DNA of 64,000 nucleotides. It comes from JAUVXJ01 sp964433755 (lineage in GTDB: Bacteria; Chloroflexota; Anaerolineae; UBA7937; B3-Chlor). The stretch is from assembly GCA_964433755.1 (NCBI GenBank), contig CAYSSR010000001.1, positions 806,001 to 870,000 on the forward strand, in the 5' to 3' direction. Position 1 is the first letter of the stretch. The number at the start of each line of letters is the position of its first letter. The notes beneath the pieces were generated by a model, which did not search any database, was not told the origin of the DNA, and worked only from the letters and a program-made list of their open reading frames with translations. This document shows, one piece after another, positions 17,145 to 25,553 of this stretch. The position numbers and the translations under genes are program-made.

Positions 17145-17311
17145 TCTGTCAGCGATAGTGCCTCTGTCATGCTATCTCCATAACACAGTCGGAGCCTACT
17201 CGTTACCTTCTCTCCAGTGCACTCTGGTTCCTGCGACCTCGCTGACTGAACGCGCGAGTGTGGGCCCAGTACGGGAGGCACCACTCTCCAAATCACCAAT
17301 GATACCGTCTA

Positions 17312-18424
17312 TCATCCCCCAACGCAATTCTGAGCACCGTGGGTGCTTGGATGTCTGGATCTCAACTGGCCACAGCCGGCTTCGATGTCCAGGCCCCGTC
17401 GTAATCTGGTAGTGGCATTGATGCCTCGCCTGGTCAGTTCTCGACGGAAGGCCCGGACCTGTTCGGCAGAACTGGCTTGCCGGGCCGAATCGTCGACAGG
17501 GTTGAGGGGAATGAGGTTGACGTGGCAGAGCAGTCCCTTCAGCAGACGTGCGAGCTGTGCGGCCTGCTCCACGGCGTCGTTCTGCCCACTGATGAGGGCA
17601 TACTCGAAGGTCACTCGCCTCCCGGTGTGGTTCACGTAGTCTGTACAGACAGAAATCAACTCACGCAGCGGATACTTCCGGGCGAGAGGTATCAGAGTCT
17701 GTCGGAGTCCATCGGTGGGGGCATGGAGGGACACGGCCAGGCCTACCTGCAAGCCTTCGCCCTTCATTCGCTTGATGGCGGGTACCACCCCCACGGTGGA
17801 GACGGTGATACGTCGTGCCCCCAGGTTCAGCCCTTGCGGGTCGGTGAGGGTGCGGATGGCCTGCCACGTCGCATCATAGTTGAGTAGCGGCTCACCCATG
17901 CCCATGAAGACCACGTTCGTGATACGTCGTCCCTCAGCCTTCAGTTGCCTCGCGAAGAACAGGGCCTGAGCCACAATCTCTCCCGGGCTCAGGTTGCGGA
18001 CGAAACCACTCTGCCCTGTGGCGCAGAAGGCGCAGCGCACGGGGCATCCGACCTGTGTCGAGACACACACTGTCTGCCTCTCATCGTAGAGCATCAGCAC
18101 GCTCTCGATGGTCTCTCCGTCCGGCAAGGCGAAGAGCACCTTGCGGGCCAGGCCGTCGGAGGAGAGTGAAGACGTGACAGGCGTCAGGCTCTGGAGGTCG
18201 GCGATCTCTGACAGACGCTGGCGCATGGGTTGTGGAAGGTTGGACATAGCCTCGAAGTCGGTGACCAGTGACGAGTAGAGCCAGTTGTACACCTGGTGTG
18301 CCCGGTAGGGGGGCTCACCGAGGGACAGAACCAGGTCCCGTAGTTGCAGAGGGGAGAGATCCAGAAGGGCTACCTTATCGTGCTGTCCTGGCCCGCCCGA
18401 GTCACTGCACCGACATTCCGCCAA
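17312..18424 (-). CDS. rlmN: 23S rRNA/tRNA adenine-C2 methyltransferase RlmN
   Basis: The 370-residue radical SAM enzyme carries the cluster motif CPVRCAFC (Cys127, Cys131, Cys134), the GMGEPLLNYD motif and the RRITVSTVG segment. A conserved Cys in the RRGLDIEAGCGQL motif near the C-terminus is used in the ping-pong mechanism. RlmN methylates A2503 of 23S rRNA and A37 of some tRNAs. It starts just past the stop of the zinc peptidase gene and shares its promoter. The last ~20 residues beyond GCGQLR are divergent, as is usual. Confidence 0.93.
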   Translation of the reverse strand: MAECRCSDSGGPGQHDKVALLDLSPLQLRDLVLSLGEPPYRAHQVYNWLYSSLVTDFEAMSNLPQPMRQRLSEIADLQSLTPVTSSLSSDGLARKVLFALPDGETIESVLMLYDERQTVCVSTQVGCPVRCAFCATGQSGFVRNLSPGEIVAQALFFARQLKAEGRRITNVVFMGMGEPLLNYDATWQAIRTLTDPQGLNLGARRITVSTVGVVPAIKRMKGEGLQVGLAVSLHAPTDGLRQTLIPLARKYPLRELISVCTDYVNHTGRRVTFEYALISGQNDAVEQAAQLARLLKGLLCHVNLIPLNPVDDSARQASSAEQVRAFRRELTRRGINATTRLRRGLDIEAGCGQLRSRHPSTHGAQNCVGG

Positions 18425-18425
18425 A

Positions 18426-19127
18426 CTAGTCCCTCCTGCTCATCCCCGTAGCCAGAAAGACGAAGTAGAGCAATTGGGAGAGGGCTTGCGCCAAGGCTGC
18501 CACATAGGTGAGGGCAGCGGCCGAGAGGACGCTCTGGATGCCCTGGATATCCGTCGTGCCCACGAGCCCGTCGGCCTTGAGGATCTGGAGGGCGCGACGA
18601 CTGGCGTCCCTCTCCACGGGCACGGTCACCAGGGCGAAGACCACGCTTCCTGAGAAGAAGATCACGCCTACCCACACCAACCCCGAGAATTGGATGAGCA
18701 GGCCCACGAAGAAGAGAATCATGCCCAGCCAGGTGCCGAGGTTGACCATGGGCACCAGACCCGAGCGAACCCGCAGCGGAGCATAGTCTGCTTGATCCTG
18801 CAAGGCGTGACCGATTTCGTGAGCCACGATTCCGAGAGCAGCAACCGACGGGTTGCGGGCCACGTCCGCCGACAGGCGTAGCACCTTCTTGGAGGGGTCG
18901 TAGTGGTCCCCAAGAACGCCTCGGGCGCCTTCGACGGCCACGTGGCTGAGACCGTTGGACCTGAGCAGCACTTGTGCAGCCTCCAGCCCGCTCATGTTCC
19001 TCATGTTGCGAACACGCGAGTACTTCCTGTAGGCAGACTGCACCTTCCACTGAGCCAACAATGCCAGCAGTAGCGCTGGCAATGAGAAGAGCAGGTATCT
19101 GGCATCGAAATAGAAAGGCAGGAACAT
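18426..19127 (-). CDS. YugP-type neutral zinc metallopeptidase (membrane)
   Basis: The 233-residue protein resembles Bacillus YugP (Zn_peptidase_2). It has an N-terminal membrane helix, a HEIGH zinc motif at residues 103-107 (VAHEIGHALQ), two further membrane helices near 125-165 and a last one near 205-225. The PVERDASRRAL segment is the likely position of the third zinc ligand and is conserved in the family. Its substrate is unknown; membrane quality control is often suggested. It heads a two-gene operon with rlmN. A GGGAGG site and a strong promoter precede it. Confidence 0.88.
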   Translation of the reverse strand: MFLPFYFDARYLLFSLPALLLALLAQWKVQSAYRKYSRVRNMRNMSGLEAAQVLLRSNGLSHVAVEGARGVLGDHYDPSKKVLRLSADVARNPSVAALGIVAHEIGHALQDQADYAPLRVRSGLVPMVNLGTWLGMILFFVGLLIQFSGLVWVGVIFFSGSVVFALVTVPVERDASRRALQILKADGLVGTTDIQGIQSVLSAAALTYVAALAQALSQLLYFVFLATGMSRRD

Positions 19128-19160
19128 CTGTTAACCTCCCGTCCGCAGCCGTTCCCTCAT

Positions 19161-19190
19161 ATTATACCAGATTCTACCGCCTGGAGTCAA
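19161..19190 (-). promoter_or_regulatory. Predicted promoter of zinc peptidase-rlmN operon
   Basis: On the minus strand TTGACT (19185-19190), an 18-base spacer, and a perfect TATAAT (19161-19166). Transcription would start about 27 bases before the peptidase ATG. This is one of the best promoter matches in the window. Consensus-based prediction. Confidence 0.7.
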
Positions 19191-19248
19191 TGGTCTGAGG
19201 CACGCGGGCGCGATACGCACGTGTTGTGACGGTGCGGGCTGAACGGCA

Positions 19249-19278
19249 TTGCGCGGCGGGCTGGCCGGGTGCTACAAT
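19249..19278 (+). promoter_or_regulatory. Possible promoter of PPC-domain protein
   Basis: TTGCGC (19249-19254), an 18-base spacer and TACAAT (19273-19278; five of six). The -35 is poor (three of six), so the call rests on the -10 box and on position about 57 bases before the GTG start. Confidence 0.4.
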
Positions 19279-19335
19279 CGGTGACGGGTGAGGTCGAGCG
19301 TGGTCTTGTGGCGACCAGAGGGTGCAGTAGGGTAG

Positions 19336-20379
19336 GTGTTCAGGTTGTCCAAGAAGCAGTTGGTTGTGACAGCAATACTGGGCCTCGTCACGGCGTGTGT
19401 GGCCTTCGGGGCGGGGAGCCTGGCGGGCCTCTTCTGGATGGGTGCGCTCCCTGAGTCGCTGGTAGGCGCGACAGAACCGAGCCCCACGGCACGGGCTCCT
19501 TCGGCAACCCCTCTGGAAACGATGCTGCCCACCGCAACCTCGACCATGGTTCCGCTTCCCTCGCCCACGCCAGCCGAGACAACGGCAACGCCTTTCGTCG
19601 TGTCGCAGGAACTCCCGACCTCTACACCACAGGTGCCGTTCGAGGCGGACGTTTGGGAGCCCGACGACAGCGCGGTTGAGGCAAGCTCCATCGAGCCGGG
19701 CGAGACCCAGAGCCACAACCTGCACGTGGAGGGCGACCACGACTGGCTTTGCTTCGAGGCGGTAGGGAGCACGACCTACGCCATCCAGACATCCCAGCTC
19801 GGACGCGAGATAGACACGGTGATCTCTCTGTACGACGATGCCGGGAAGCAGCTTGCAGAGGACGACGACGGGGGCGAGGAGTTCCTCTCATCGCTGCTGT
19901 TCTGGATGCCTGAAGAAGATGGAAGGCTATGCGTGATGGTTCGCAGCTTCTCCGACGCCGTGGCGGGACGAGGAACCGAGTATAGCGTCTCGGTGAGGCT
20001 GGCGGAGAACTTCCGGATCGACGAGTACGAGCCGGATGGCTCACGAGCGCGGGCCAGCCGCATCGAGGTAGGGGAGACTCAGGGGCACAACAGGCACGTG
20101 TCGGGCGACGTGGACTGGATGTTCTTCGAGGCCCAGGCGGGGACGACCTATGTGATCAAGACGTCCAACCTGGGTGCCAAGGTGGATACGGCCGTCTACC
20201 TCTACGATGGTCAGGGCAACGAGTTGGCCTTCGACGAAGACAGCGGTGATGAGATGTGGGCCTCCCGGCTGAGGTGGACGGCCCCCTCGAATGGAGTGTT
20301 CTACATCAAGGTCGTGGACCGGCTCCAGGGTTCGTCGGGCCCGGGGACAGGGTACGACGTCTCGCTGTTAGTGCGCTAG
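19336..20379 (+). CDS. Secreted/anchored protein with two PPC (pre-peptidase C-terminal) domains
   Basis: The 347-residue product starts at GTG 19336. Residues 8-28 form a hydrophobic signal/anchor helix, then a Pro/Thr/Ser-rich linker runs to about residue 105. Two tandem PPC-like beta-sandwich domains follow (about 107-225 and 232-347), each opening with a (D/Y)EPDxS motif and containing a (G/S)DxDW motif (HVEGDHDWLCFEA; HVSGDVDWMFFEA) and YDD/YDG turns. PPC domains usually sit after secreted proteases and can bind polymers, but no protease domain is present here. The two repeats arose by internal duplication. It is probably an extracellular binding protein; the ligand is unknown. Confidence 0.75.
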   Translation: MFRLSKKQLVVTAILGLVTACVAFGAGSLAGLFWMGALPESLVGATEPSPTARAPSATPLETMLPTATSTMVPLPSPTPAETTATPFVVSQELPTSTPQVPFEADVWEPDDSAVEASSIEPGETQSHNLHVEGDHDWLCFEAVGSTTYAIQTSQLGREIDTVISLYDDAGKQLAEDDDGGEEFLSSLLFWMPEEDGRLCVMVRSFSDAVAGRGTEYSVSVRLAENFRIDEYEPDGSRARASRIEVGETQGHNRHVSGDVDWMFFEAQAGTTYVIKTSNLGAKVDTAVYLYDGQGNELAFDEDSGDEMWASRLRWTAPSNGVFYIKVVDRLQGSSGPGTGYDVSLLVR

Positions 20380-20521
20380 GTCCAGTGCCGGGCCCGAGGT
20401 GTGCAGCACTGCGCGTGACGAAGCTCGAAAGCCCCTCGCTACGTAACATATTCTCAGCGTCTTGGCGCGCAACGGGCGAGCGTAATACAGTGACCATCCG
20501 GGGCAGGGAACCTCTCAACCC

Positions 20522-21676
20522 CTAGACCACAGCGTGCTCGGTGGCCTTCCGCTCCCCCAGGAACCTCTCCAGCCGCAGCGGACCGATGTCCAGGGTGTGG
20601 GCAGCTCCCTCCAAAATCTCCTCGGCCAGCAGCAGCCCGCAGATGGGTCCGTGCATGAAGCCGTGGCCGCTGAAGCCGTTGATGCAGTAGAAGCCCTCTA
20701 CCTGGGGGACCTTGCCCAGGATAGCCAACGCATCGGGGCTTACGGCGTAGAGGCCAGCCCAGCGGTTCAGGATTCCCACGTTCTCCAGGACGGGCATCCT
20801 GGCCACGGCAGCCTCCAGATGCACCATCTCCCACGCGGAGTCCACACTCTGATCGAAGCCTTCAAGCTCATCCTGATTGGACATTCCGCTCAGCACACCC
20901 GTGCCCTCTCGGTGGAAGTACAGGCTGTTGGCAAAGTCGATGACCATGGGGAAGTCGTGCGGCAGCCCTGGCACGGCCGTGGTCACCGCGATCTGCCTGC
21001 GCAGCGGGCGCACAGGGATCTCGACGCCCGCCATGGCCCCCACCATGGCTGCCCAGGGTCCGGCAGCGTTGACCACTACTCCCGTCTTCACTCTGCCGCG
21101 CCTGGTGCGTACCGCGCAGACCTTGCCGGCGGTGACCTCGATACCGGTCGCCTCGGTGTCGGTGAGGAGGGTGGCTCCCAACCGCCTGGCCCCCTTCACG
21201 TAGCCCTGCACCACGCCTGACGGATCGGCGAGACTATCGCGAGCGCAGAAGGTGCTAGCCAGTATGCCGGTGGCGTCGACGGGAGCGGCTCGGTCTGCCA
21301 CCTCCTCAGCCGAGAGCCACTCGGTCTCCACGCCCAGACTGCGCTGGAGCGCCACATTCCTTTTGAAGAGCTGGACGTCCTCCTCTTGCGAGAGCAAAAA
21401 CAGGTAGCCGCAGCGCCTGAGGTCTATCTCCTGTTCCAGCTCCTCTGAGAAGCGTTCCAGCATGGGGATGCTGAGCAAGGACAGTCGGATGTCTATCTCG
21501 TTGGAGAACTGGTAGCGGATGCCACCGGCGCATCGCCCTGTGGATTCCTCGCCGAAGAACTGGTTCCTCTCCAGAAGCAGGACGCCGGATGCGCCCTTGC
21601 TGGCCAGGTGGTAGGCTGTGCTGACGCCCATCACGCCCCCACCGATGATCACGACGTTTGCGGAATCAGGAAGCAC
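20522..21676 (-). CDS. FAD-dependent amine oxidoreductase (DAO/sarcosine oxidase beta-like)
   Basis: The 384-residue product has the FAD-binding Rossmann motif VVIIGGGVMGVSTAYHLA (residues 8-25), an acidic ERN for the ribose, the CAGGIRYQF segment typical of sarcosine oxidase/glycine oxidase relatives and a C-terminal GFSGHGFMHGP motif. The DAO family oxidises secondary or primary amines of amino acids to imines. The likely start is GTG at 21676 after a GGAGG. It follows the ornithine-cyclodeaminase-like gene by 21 bp, so the oxidase and the imine-handling enzyme may work in one amino-acid pathway. Substrate unknown. Confidence 0.82.
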   Translation of the reverse strand: MLPDSANVVIIGGGVMGVSTAYHLASKGASGVLLLERNQFFGEESTGRCAGGIRYQFSNEIDIRLSLLSIPMLERFSEELEQEIDLRRCGYLFLLSQEEDVQLFKRNVALQRSLGVETEWLSAEEVADRAAPVDATGILASTFCARDSLADPSGVVQGYVKGARRLGATLLTDTEATGIEVTAGKVCAVRTRRGRVKTGVVVNAAGPWAAMVGAMAGVEIPVRPLRRQIAVTTAVPGLPHDFPMVIDFANSLYFHREGTGVLSGMSNQDELEGFDQSVDSAWEMVHLEAAVARMPVLENVGILNRWAGLYAVSPDALAILGKVPQVEGFYCINGFSGHGFMHGPICGLLLAEEILEGAAHTLDIGPLRLERFLGERKATEHAVV

Positions 21677-21697
21677 AAACCCTCCGGCAACAACCTT

Positions 21698-22681
21698 TCA
21701 TAGTGCGACGATGGTGCCCAGGCTTTTCTGATCGGCCCGGTCCAGTGCCGCCCGGGCTACGGCTGCGTCCTGCACCGCCGTGCCTACGGATTTGAACAGC
21801 GTGATCTCGGCCTCGGTCTCACGACCAGCCTTGACGCCCCTGATGATCTCTCCCAGTTCCGCGTAGATATCTGCTTCGGAGATGGCTCCGGAGCGGAGTG
21901 GCAAAATCAAGTCTCCGGCCTCGGCCAGGCAGCCCTCTCTGGTGTCGACCACGATCTTGGCCCGGCGGACCAGTTCCTCGTCCAACTCCCGGGTCTCCGG
22001 TGTGTACGCGCCGATGGCGTTCACGTGGGTTCCGGGGCCGACGTCGACTCCATCGAAGACCGGCTGCTTGGAGGTTGTAGCGGTGACTACCACGTCGGCA
22101 TCCCGGACCGCCTCCGTGGGCGAGGCGACGATCAGGATACGGTGGGGAATGTGACCCCGTCCGGCCGTCTCATCAACCAGTCTACGCGCCGCTTCTTGAT
22201 CGGGATCGAAGATCCTTACCTCCTTGATGGGGCGCACCGTACACACCGCCTCCAGTTGGCTCCTTCCTTGCACTCCCGCCCCGAAGAGCACCAGGACGCT
22301 GCTCTCCTTCCTGGCCAGGAGTTCGGTGGCCGCGCCAGAGGCGGCTCCCGTACGCAGAGCAGTAAGGTAGGTCCCGTCCATCAGAGCCAGGGGCCTCCCC
22401 GTGCGGCCATCCACCACCGCCACCAGGGCCAGGATGGTAGGGAGCCCCAGGGAGGGGTTGTCCGGATACACGGACACGAGCTTAAGCGCAGTGGTTTCGC
22501 TGTCTGCCAGGTAGGCGGGCATGAACAGACTGGTGCCCGCTGCGGTGTTCAGAGACGTGCGCAGTGGGACCACGGCCCTGCCTGCCGAGAGCTGAGCGAA
22601 TCCGCTCCTCACGGCCTCGATAGCGTCGGCCATGGTGAGCGCCGCGTGTATGTTCTGGGCCGAAAGCACGCGCAGGTCCAT
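21698..22681 (-). CDS. Ornithine cyclodeaminase/mu-crystallin family protein
   Basis: The 327-residue protein matches the OCD/mu-crystallin family: an N-terminal part with VVPLRTSLN and FMPAYL, and a Rossmann domain with VLFGAGVQGRSQLEA followed by VRIFDPDQEAA for NAD binding. Members include ornithine cyclodeaminase, L-alanine dehydrogenase, iminosuccinate reductase and pyrroline-2-carboxylate reductase; the exact reaction cannot be fixed by motif reading. Its DAO-type neighbour makes an imine-reducing role on amino-acid-derived cyclic imines attractive. Length is normal and a GAGGAAGGA site precedes the ATG. Confidence 0.83.
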   Translation of the reverse strand: MDLRVLSAQNIHAALTMADAIEAVRSGFAQLSAGRAVVPLRTSLNTAAGTSLFMPAYLADSETTALKLVSVYPDNPSLGLPTILALVAVVDGRTGRPLALMDGTYLTALRTGAASGAATELLARKESSVLVLFGAGVQGRSQLEAVCTVRPIKEVRIFDPDQEAARRLVDETAGRGHIPHRILIVASPTEAVRDADVVVTATTSKQPVFDGVDVGPGTHVNAIGAYTPETRELDEELVRRAKIVVDTREGCLAEAGDLILPLRSGAISEADIYAELGEIIRGVKAGRETEAEITLFKSVGTAVQDAAVARAALDRADQKSLGTIVAL

Positions 22682-22742
22682 TCGTTCCTTCCTCGTTGGA
22701 GATCAGGCAATCGCCTCGGTAGGGAGGGGCGAGGATGGGAGG

Positions 22743-23567
22743 CTACCCCTCACGCTGGTCGCGCCAGGAGCGGAGGAAGTCCCCTACGTCGTCGAACACG
22801 AAGTCCGGCTGGTAGGGAGAGGCCTTCAACTCCTCCCGGCTACTGATCCCGCTGAGCACCAGTACGGTGGTCACGCCAGCGTTCCTGCCTCCCAGGATAT
22901 CGGTCTCCAAACGGTCGCCGACGATGGCCGTACCCTGTGTGGTGACGCCCATCTTCTCCATGCCGAGGCTCAGGAGCGTGGGCTGCGGCTTGCCGATGAT
23001 CACGGGCGACACGCCGGTGGCTGCCTCCACAGCGGCCAGACCAGCGCCGTTTCCAGGGACCAACCCTTCCTCCGTGGGCAGGGTGGTGTCGGGATTGGTG
23101 CCGATGAAGATGGCTCCAGACCTGATAGCCAGCGTTGCGATCCTGAGCTTCTCCCAAGTGAGCTGGCGGTCCATGCCCACTACCACGTAGGAGACGTCCA
23201 GCTCTGCGAGCTGGAACCCCTGCTCCTTCAATGCTGCCGACAGGCCGTCCTCGCCGATGGCGTAGACCCTCGTGCCCGGGGAGGCGACTCTCGCCAGATA
23301 GAGCGCGGAGGCCTGGGCGGAAGTGAGGATCTGCTGCTCGGCGACCTGGATGTCCATAGCTCCCAGTTTGGCCACGTACTGCTGTGGTGTGAGGGTGGAG
23401 TTGTTAGTGGCAAGTATGAAAGACAGGTCCTGCTCGATCAGGTAGGTGAGGAGCGCTCGTGCGCCAGGGAGCCGCTCCTGCCCCCGGTACAGGACCCCGT
23501 CCATGTCGATGATCAAATTGTGGATCGACGCCAGTCTCTCTTGATCGTGTTCTCGTTGCTTTGTCAA
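22743..23567 (-). CDS. HAD-IIA family phosphatase (NagD/p-nitrophenyl phosphatase-like)
   Basis: The protein has HAD motif I DMDGVLYRG (Asp21/Asp23 from the TTG start), ATNNST motif II, the class IIA cap and the GDRLETDILGG motif IV. HAD-IIA enzymes dephosphorylate small phosphorylated metabolites such as phosphoglycolate, UMP or sugar phosphates. A TTG at 23565-23567 is preferred because it overlaps the upstream stop as TTGA and has GGAGA five bases before it; the longer frame to 23627 would overlap the phosphatase gene by 64 bases. Product is about 274 residues. Substrate unknown. Confidence 0.82.
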   Translation of the reverse strand: MTKQREHDQERLASIHNLIIDMDGVLYRGQERLPGARALLTYLIEQDLSFILATNNSTLTPQQYVAKLGAMDIQVAEQQILTSAQASALYLARVASPGTRVYAIGEDGLSAALKEQGFQLAELDVSYVVVGMDRQLTWEKLRIATLAIRSGAIFIGTNPDTTLPTEEGLVPGNGAGLAAVEAATGVSPVIIGKPQPTLLSLGMEKMGVTTQGTAIVGDRLETDILGGRNAGVTTVLVLSGISSREELKASPYQPDFVFDDVGDFLRSWRDQREG

Positions 23568-24238
23568 GATTCTCCAGTCTCGTCTCCGGACGACACTGCC
23601 TCCTGGTCCATGCCTTCCAGATGGCACGTGTCGTTCAGCAATTGCAGGCGGTACTGCCCTCCGAGAGCCTCCAGGATGGTGATGGCGGCATTGTCCTGGC
23701 CGATTCTCCAGAAGGAGACGTTGCCCAGACCCATGGCCCCGAGGACCAACACGCGGTTCACCACTACGTGGGACACGAGGGCCACGGTCTGTCCGCGATG
23801 CGTCGCGCTTACTTCGTTCAAGGCGTCCAGGGCTCGGTTCTGCACCTGCTCCAGGCTCTCACCTTGAGGAAACCGGACCAGGTGAGGATGGTCGGCCCAA
23901 GTCCTGTAGAGCGTGGGATACTGAAAGGCTGCTTCCTCGGGACTGAGGCCGGCCCAGGCCCCGTAGTCGACGTCCGCGATCCCTTCGAGGGGAGAGACAG
24001 TGGTCTGGCAAACCTCTGCCAGGGGTTGGGCCGTCTGGATGGCCCTCTTAAGAGGGCTGGAGAAGACGGCCGCGATGGGCCAGTGAGACAGCCTTTGGGC
24101 CACGGCCAACGCCTGGCGCTGGCCCTTCTCGTTGAGCGGGACGTCGATGCGGCCTCGGAAGCGCTCCACCCGGTTCCATTCTGTCTCGCCGTGGCGGATG
24201 ACCACGATTAGCGTTCTGTCTTCACCTGGCTGCTTCAT
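23564..24238 (-). CDS. Histidine phosphatase family protein
   Basis: The 224-residue protein has the phospho-histidine motif VIRHGETEWN (residues 13-22) and the second catalytic His in ALVSHVVVN. Such branch-1 enzymes include phosphoglycerate mutases, alpha-ribazole phosphatase and broad sugar phosphatases, and sequence alone does not choose. The first codons overlap the end of the YqeC-MocA gene by 17 bases, and its stop overlaps the HAD phosphatase start (TTGA). Two phosphatases coupled in one operon suggest they act on a nucleotide or phosphorylated intermediate made by the neighbouring enzymes. Confidence 0.85.
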   Translation of the reverse strand: MKQPGEDRTLIVVIRHGETEWNRVERFRGRIDVPLNEKGQRQALAVAQRLSHWPIAAVFSSPLKRAIQTAQPLAEVCQTTVSPLEGIADVDYGAWAGLSPEEAAFQYPTLYRTWADHPHLVRFPQGESLEQVQNRALDALNEVSATHRGQTVALVSHVVVNRVLVLGAMGLGNVSFWRIGQDNAAITILEALGGQYRLQLLNDTCHLEGMDQEAVSSGDETGES

Positions 24239-25553
24239 AATCCTCCACGGTGTCGATGTCCAGAAACGGTCTCTGGTCTCCCACTTCCACCGTCTCGACT
24301 TCTCCCTCGTGCCTCGCGATCACTTGCCGTCCGCCCTCGTCCCCCCGTGCCTGGAGCAACTCAGGGAACAGGCGCTGGTCGAAGAGCACGGGGTTGCCTC
24401 GCTGGCTGCCGTGGATCGGGGCCACGAGGGGAGCCAGTGTGCAGCGGTACGTGCCCAGGACATCGTCTATGAGCGCTGGGGTCACGTTGGGCTGGTCCAC
24501 CAACAGGAACAGACACGCCTGGTGGCTTCCTGGCAGCGCCTTGACCCCCGCTCGCACGGAACTGCTCTGACCGCTCTCCCAGTCCTCGTTGACCACCACT
24601 CTCACGGGGCGGTCTGCGAGCACGGCCCCCGCCGCCTCTGCCTGATGCCCAAGCACGACGACGATCTCTTGCACGGAAGACGCGAGGGCCACATCCACCA
24701 CGTGCTCGACGAGGGTCTTCCCCTTCCATTGTATCAGTTGCTTGGGGGAACCGAAGCGTGACGACCCTCCCGCGGCCAGGATGATCGCTGCCACTCGGCC
24801 CCAGACTTCTTTAACCGGATCGTCCTCGGCCACGGCAGCGAGGAGGACGCGCTCGACTCTGTGCTCTTCGAGGAGGGATCGCGCCAAGTCCCGGGCAGGC
24901 GCGGTGGTGGAAGCGCTGACCTTGTTGATCAGGGGCACGACCCTCGCCGAAGAGGGCACGTTCTTGAGACCGCCCTCCGGATGGAGGAGCACCCTTGACA
25001 TAAGTTCACCCGAGACGATCTCCCCGGGTTGAGCATTGGTCAATCTCGTCACTATCTCGGGGCGGTGGACCCAACGGTCGTCCAGAGGCTTGCCGAGGGC
25101 ATCGACGGCGGCCACCGGCACGACGATGGAGGTGCTGGCGGGGATCACCGGCTCGTAGTCCGCCGGCGCTTTGAGGGAGCGCCCCTTGGCTCCATCGGCC
25201 TCGACGACGACCACGTCCACGTGGGGCAGGGCGGAGAGCGCGCCGACAGCGGCAGGATCGATGCCGATCAGCTTGCCCTTCTCTTCGTCGAAGGCTGCGG
25301 CGACGGTGATGCTGTTCTGGTCAGCCAGGGCAGACTCAACCTGGTCGAGAAGCCGGTCCGTGTCAGCTTCGAGGACGGTGAAGCCGCATCGATCCTCGCG
25401 CCAGATCATGGTGGTGGTTGTGGTCACGACCTTGCGGCCTCGGGCAGCCAACTCAGCGGCCAGGTGGAACATGGTGGTGGTCTTCCCGCCGGCGCCGACG
25501 AGGGAGACGACGTCACCCTTTTCGACTTGCAGTGCCCGGCGCAGCCTCATCAT
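24222..25553 (-). CDS. YqeC-MocA fusion: selenium-dependent hydroxylase accessory + molybdenum cofactor cytidylyltransferase-like
   Basis: A 443-residue two-domain protein. The first ~245 residues match YqeC: a P-loop GAGGKTT (20-26), TTTTMIW, VVVEADGAKGRSLKAP and RVVPLINKV. The C-terminal ~190 residues are a MobA/MocA-type nucleotidyltransferase with AAIILAAGGSSRFGSPKQL, NEDWESGQSSSVRAG and LLVDQPN. In Escherichia coli yqeC and mocA (ygfJ) are separate neighbouring genes in the selenium-dependent molybdenum hydroxylase cluster; here they are fused. MocA adds CMP to molybdopterin for xanthine-dehydrogenase-type enzymes. The start overlaps the Dph6-like gene by four bases. The domain assignment is firm, the selenium link an inference. 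Confidence 0.85.
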   Translation of the reverse strand: MMRLRRALQVEKGDVVSLVGAGGKTTTMFHLAAELAARGRKVVTTTTTMIWREDRCGFTVLEADTDRLLDQVESALADQNSITVAAAFDEEKGKLIGIDPAAVGALSALPHVDVVVVEADGAKGRSLKAPADYEPVIPASTSIVVPVAAVDALGKPLDDRWVHRPEIVTRLTNAQPGEIVSGELMSRVLLHPEGGLKNVPSSARVVPLINKVSASTTAPARDLARSLLEEHRVERVLLAAVAEDDPVKEVWGRVAAIILAAGGSSRFGSPKQLIQWKGKTLVEHVVDVALASSVQEIVVVLGHQAEAAGAVLADRPVRVVVNEDWESGQSSSVRAGVKALPGSHQACLFLLVDQPNVTPALIDDVLGTYRCTLAPLVAPIHGSQRGNPVLFDQRLFPELLQARGDEGGRQVIARHEGEVETVEVGDQRPFLDIDTVEDYEAAR

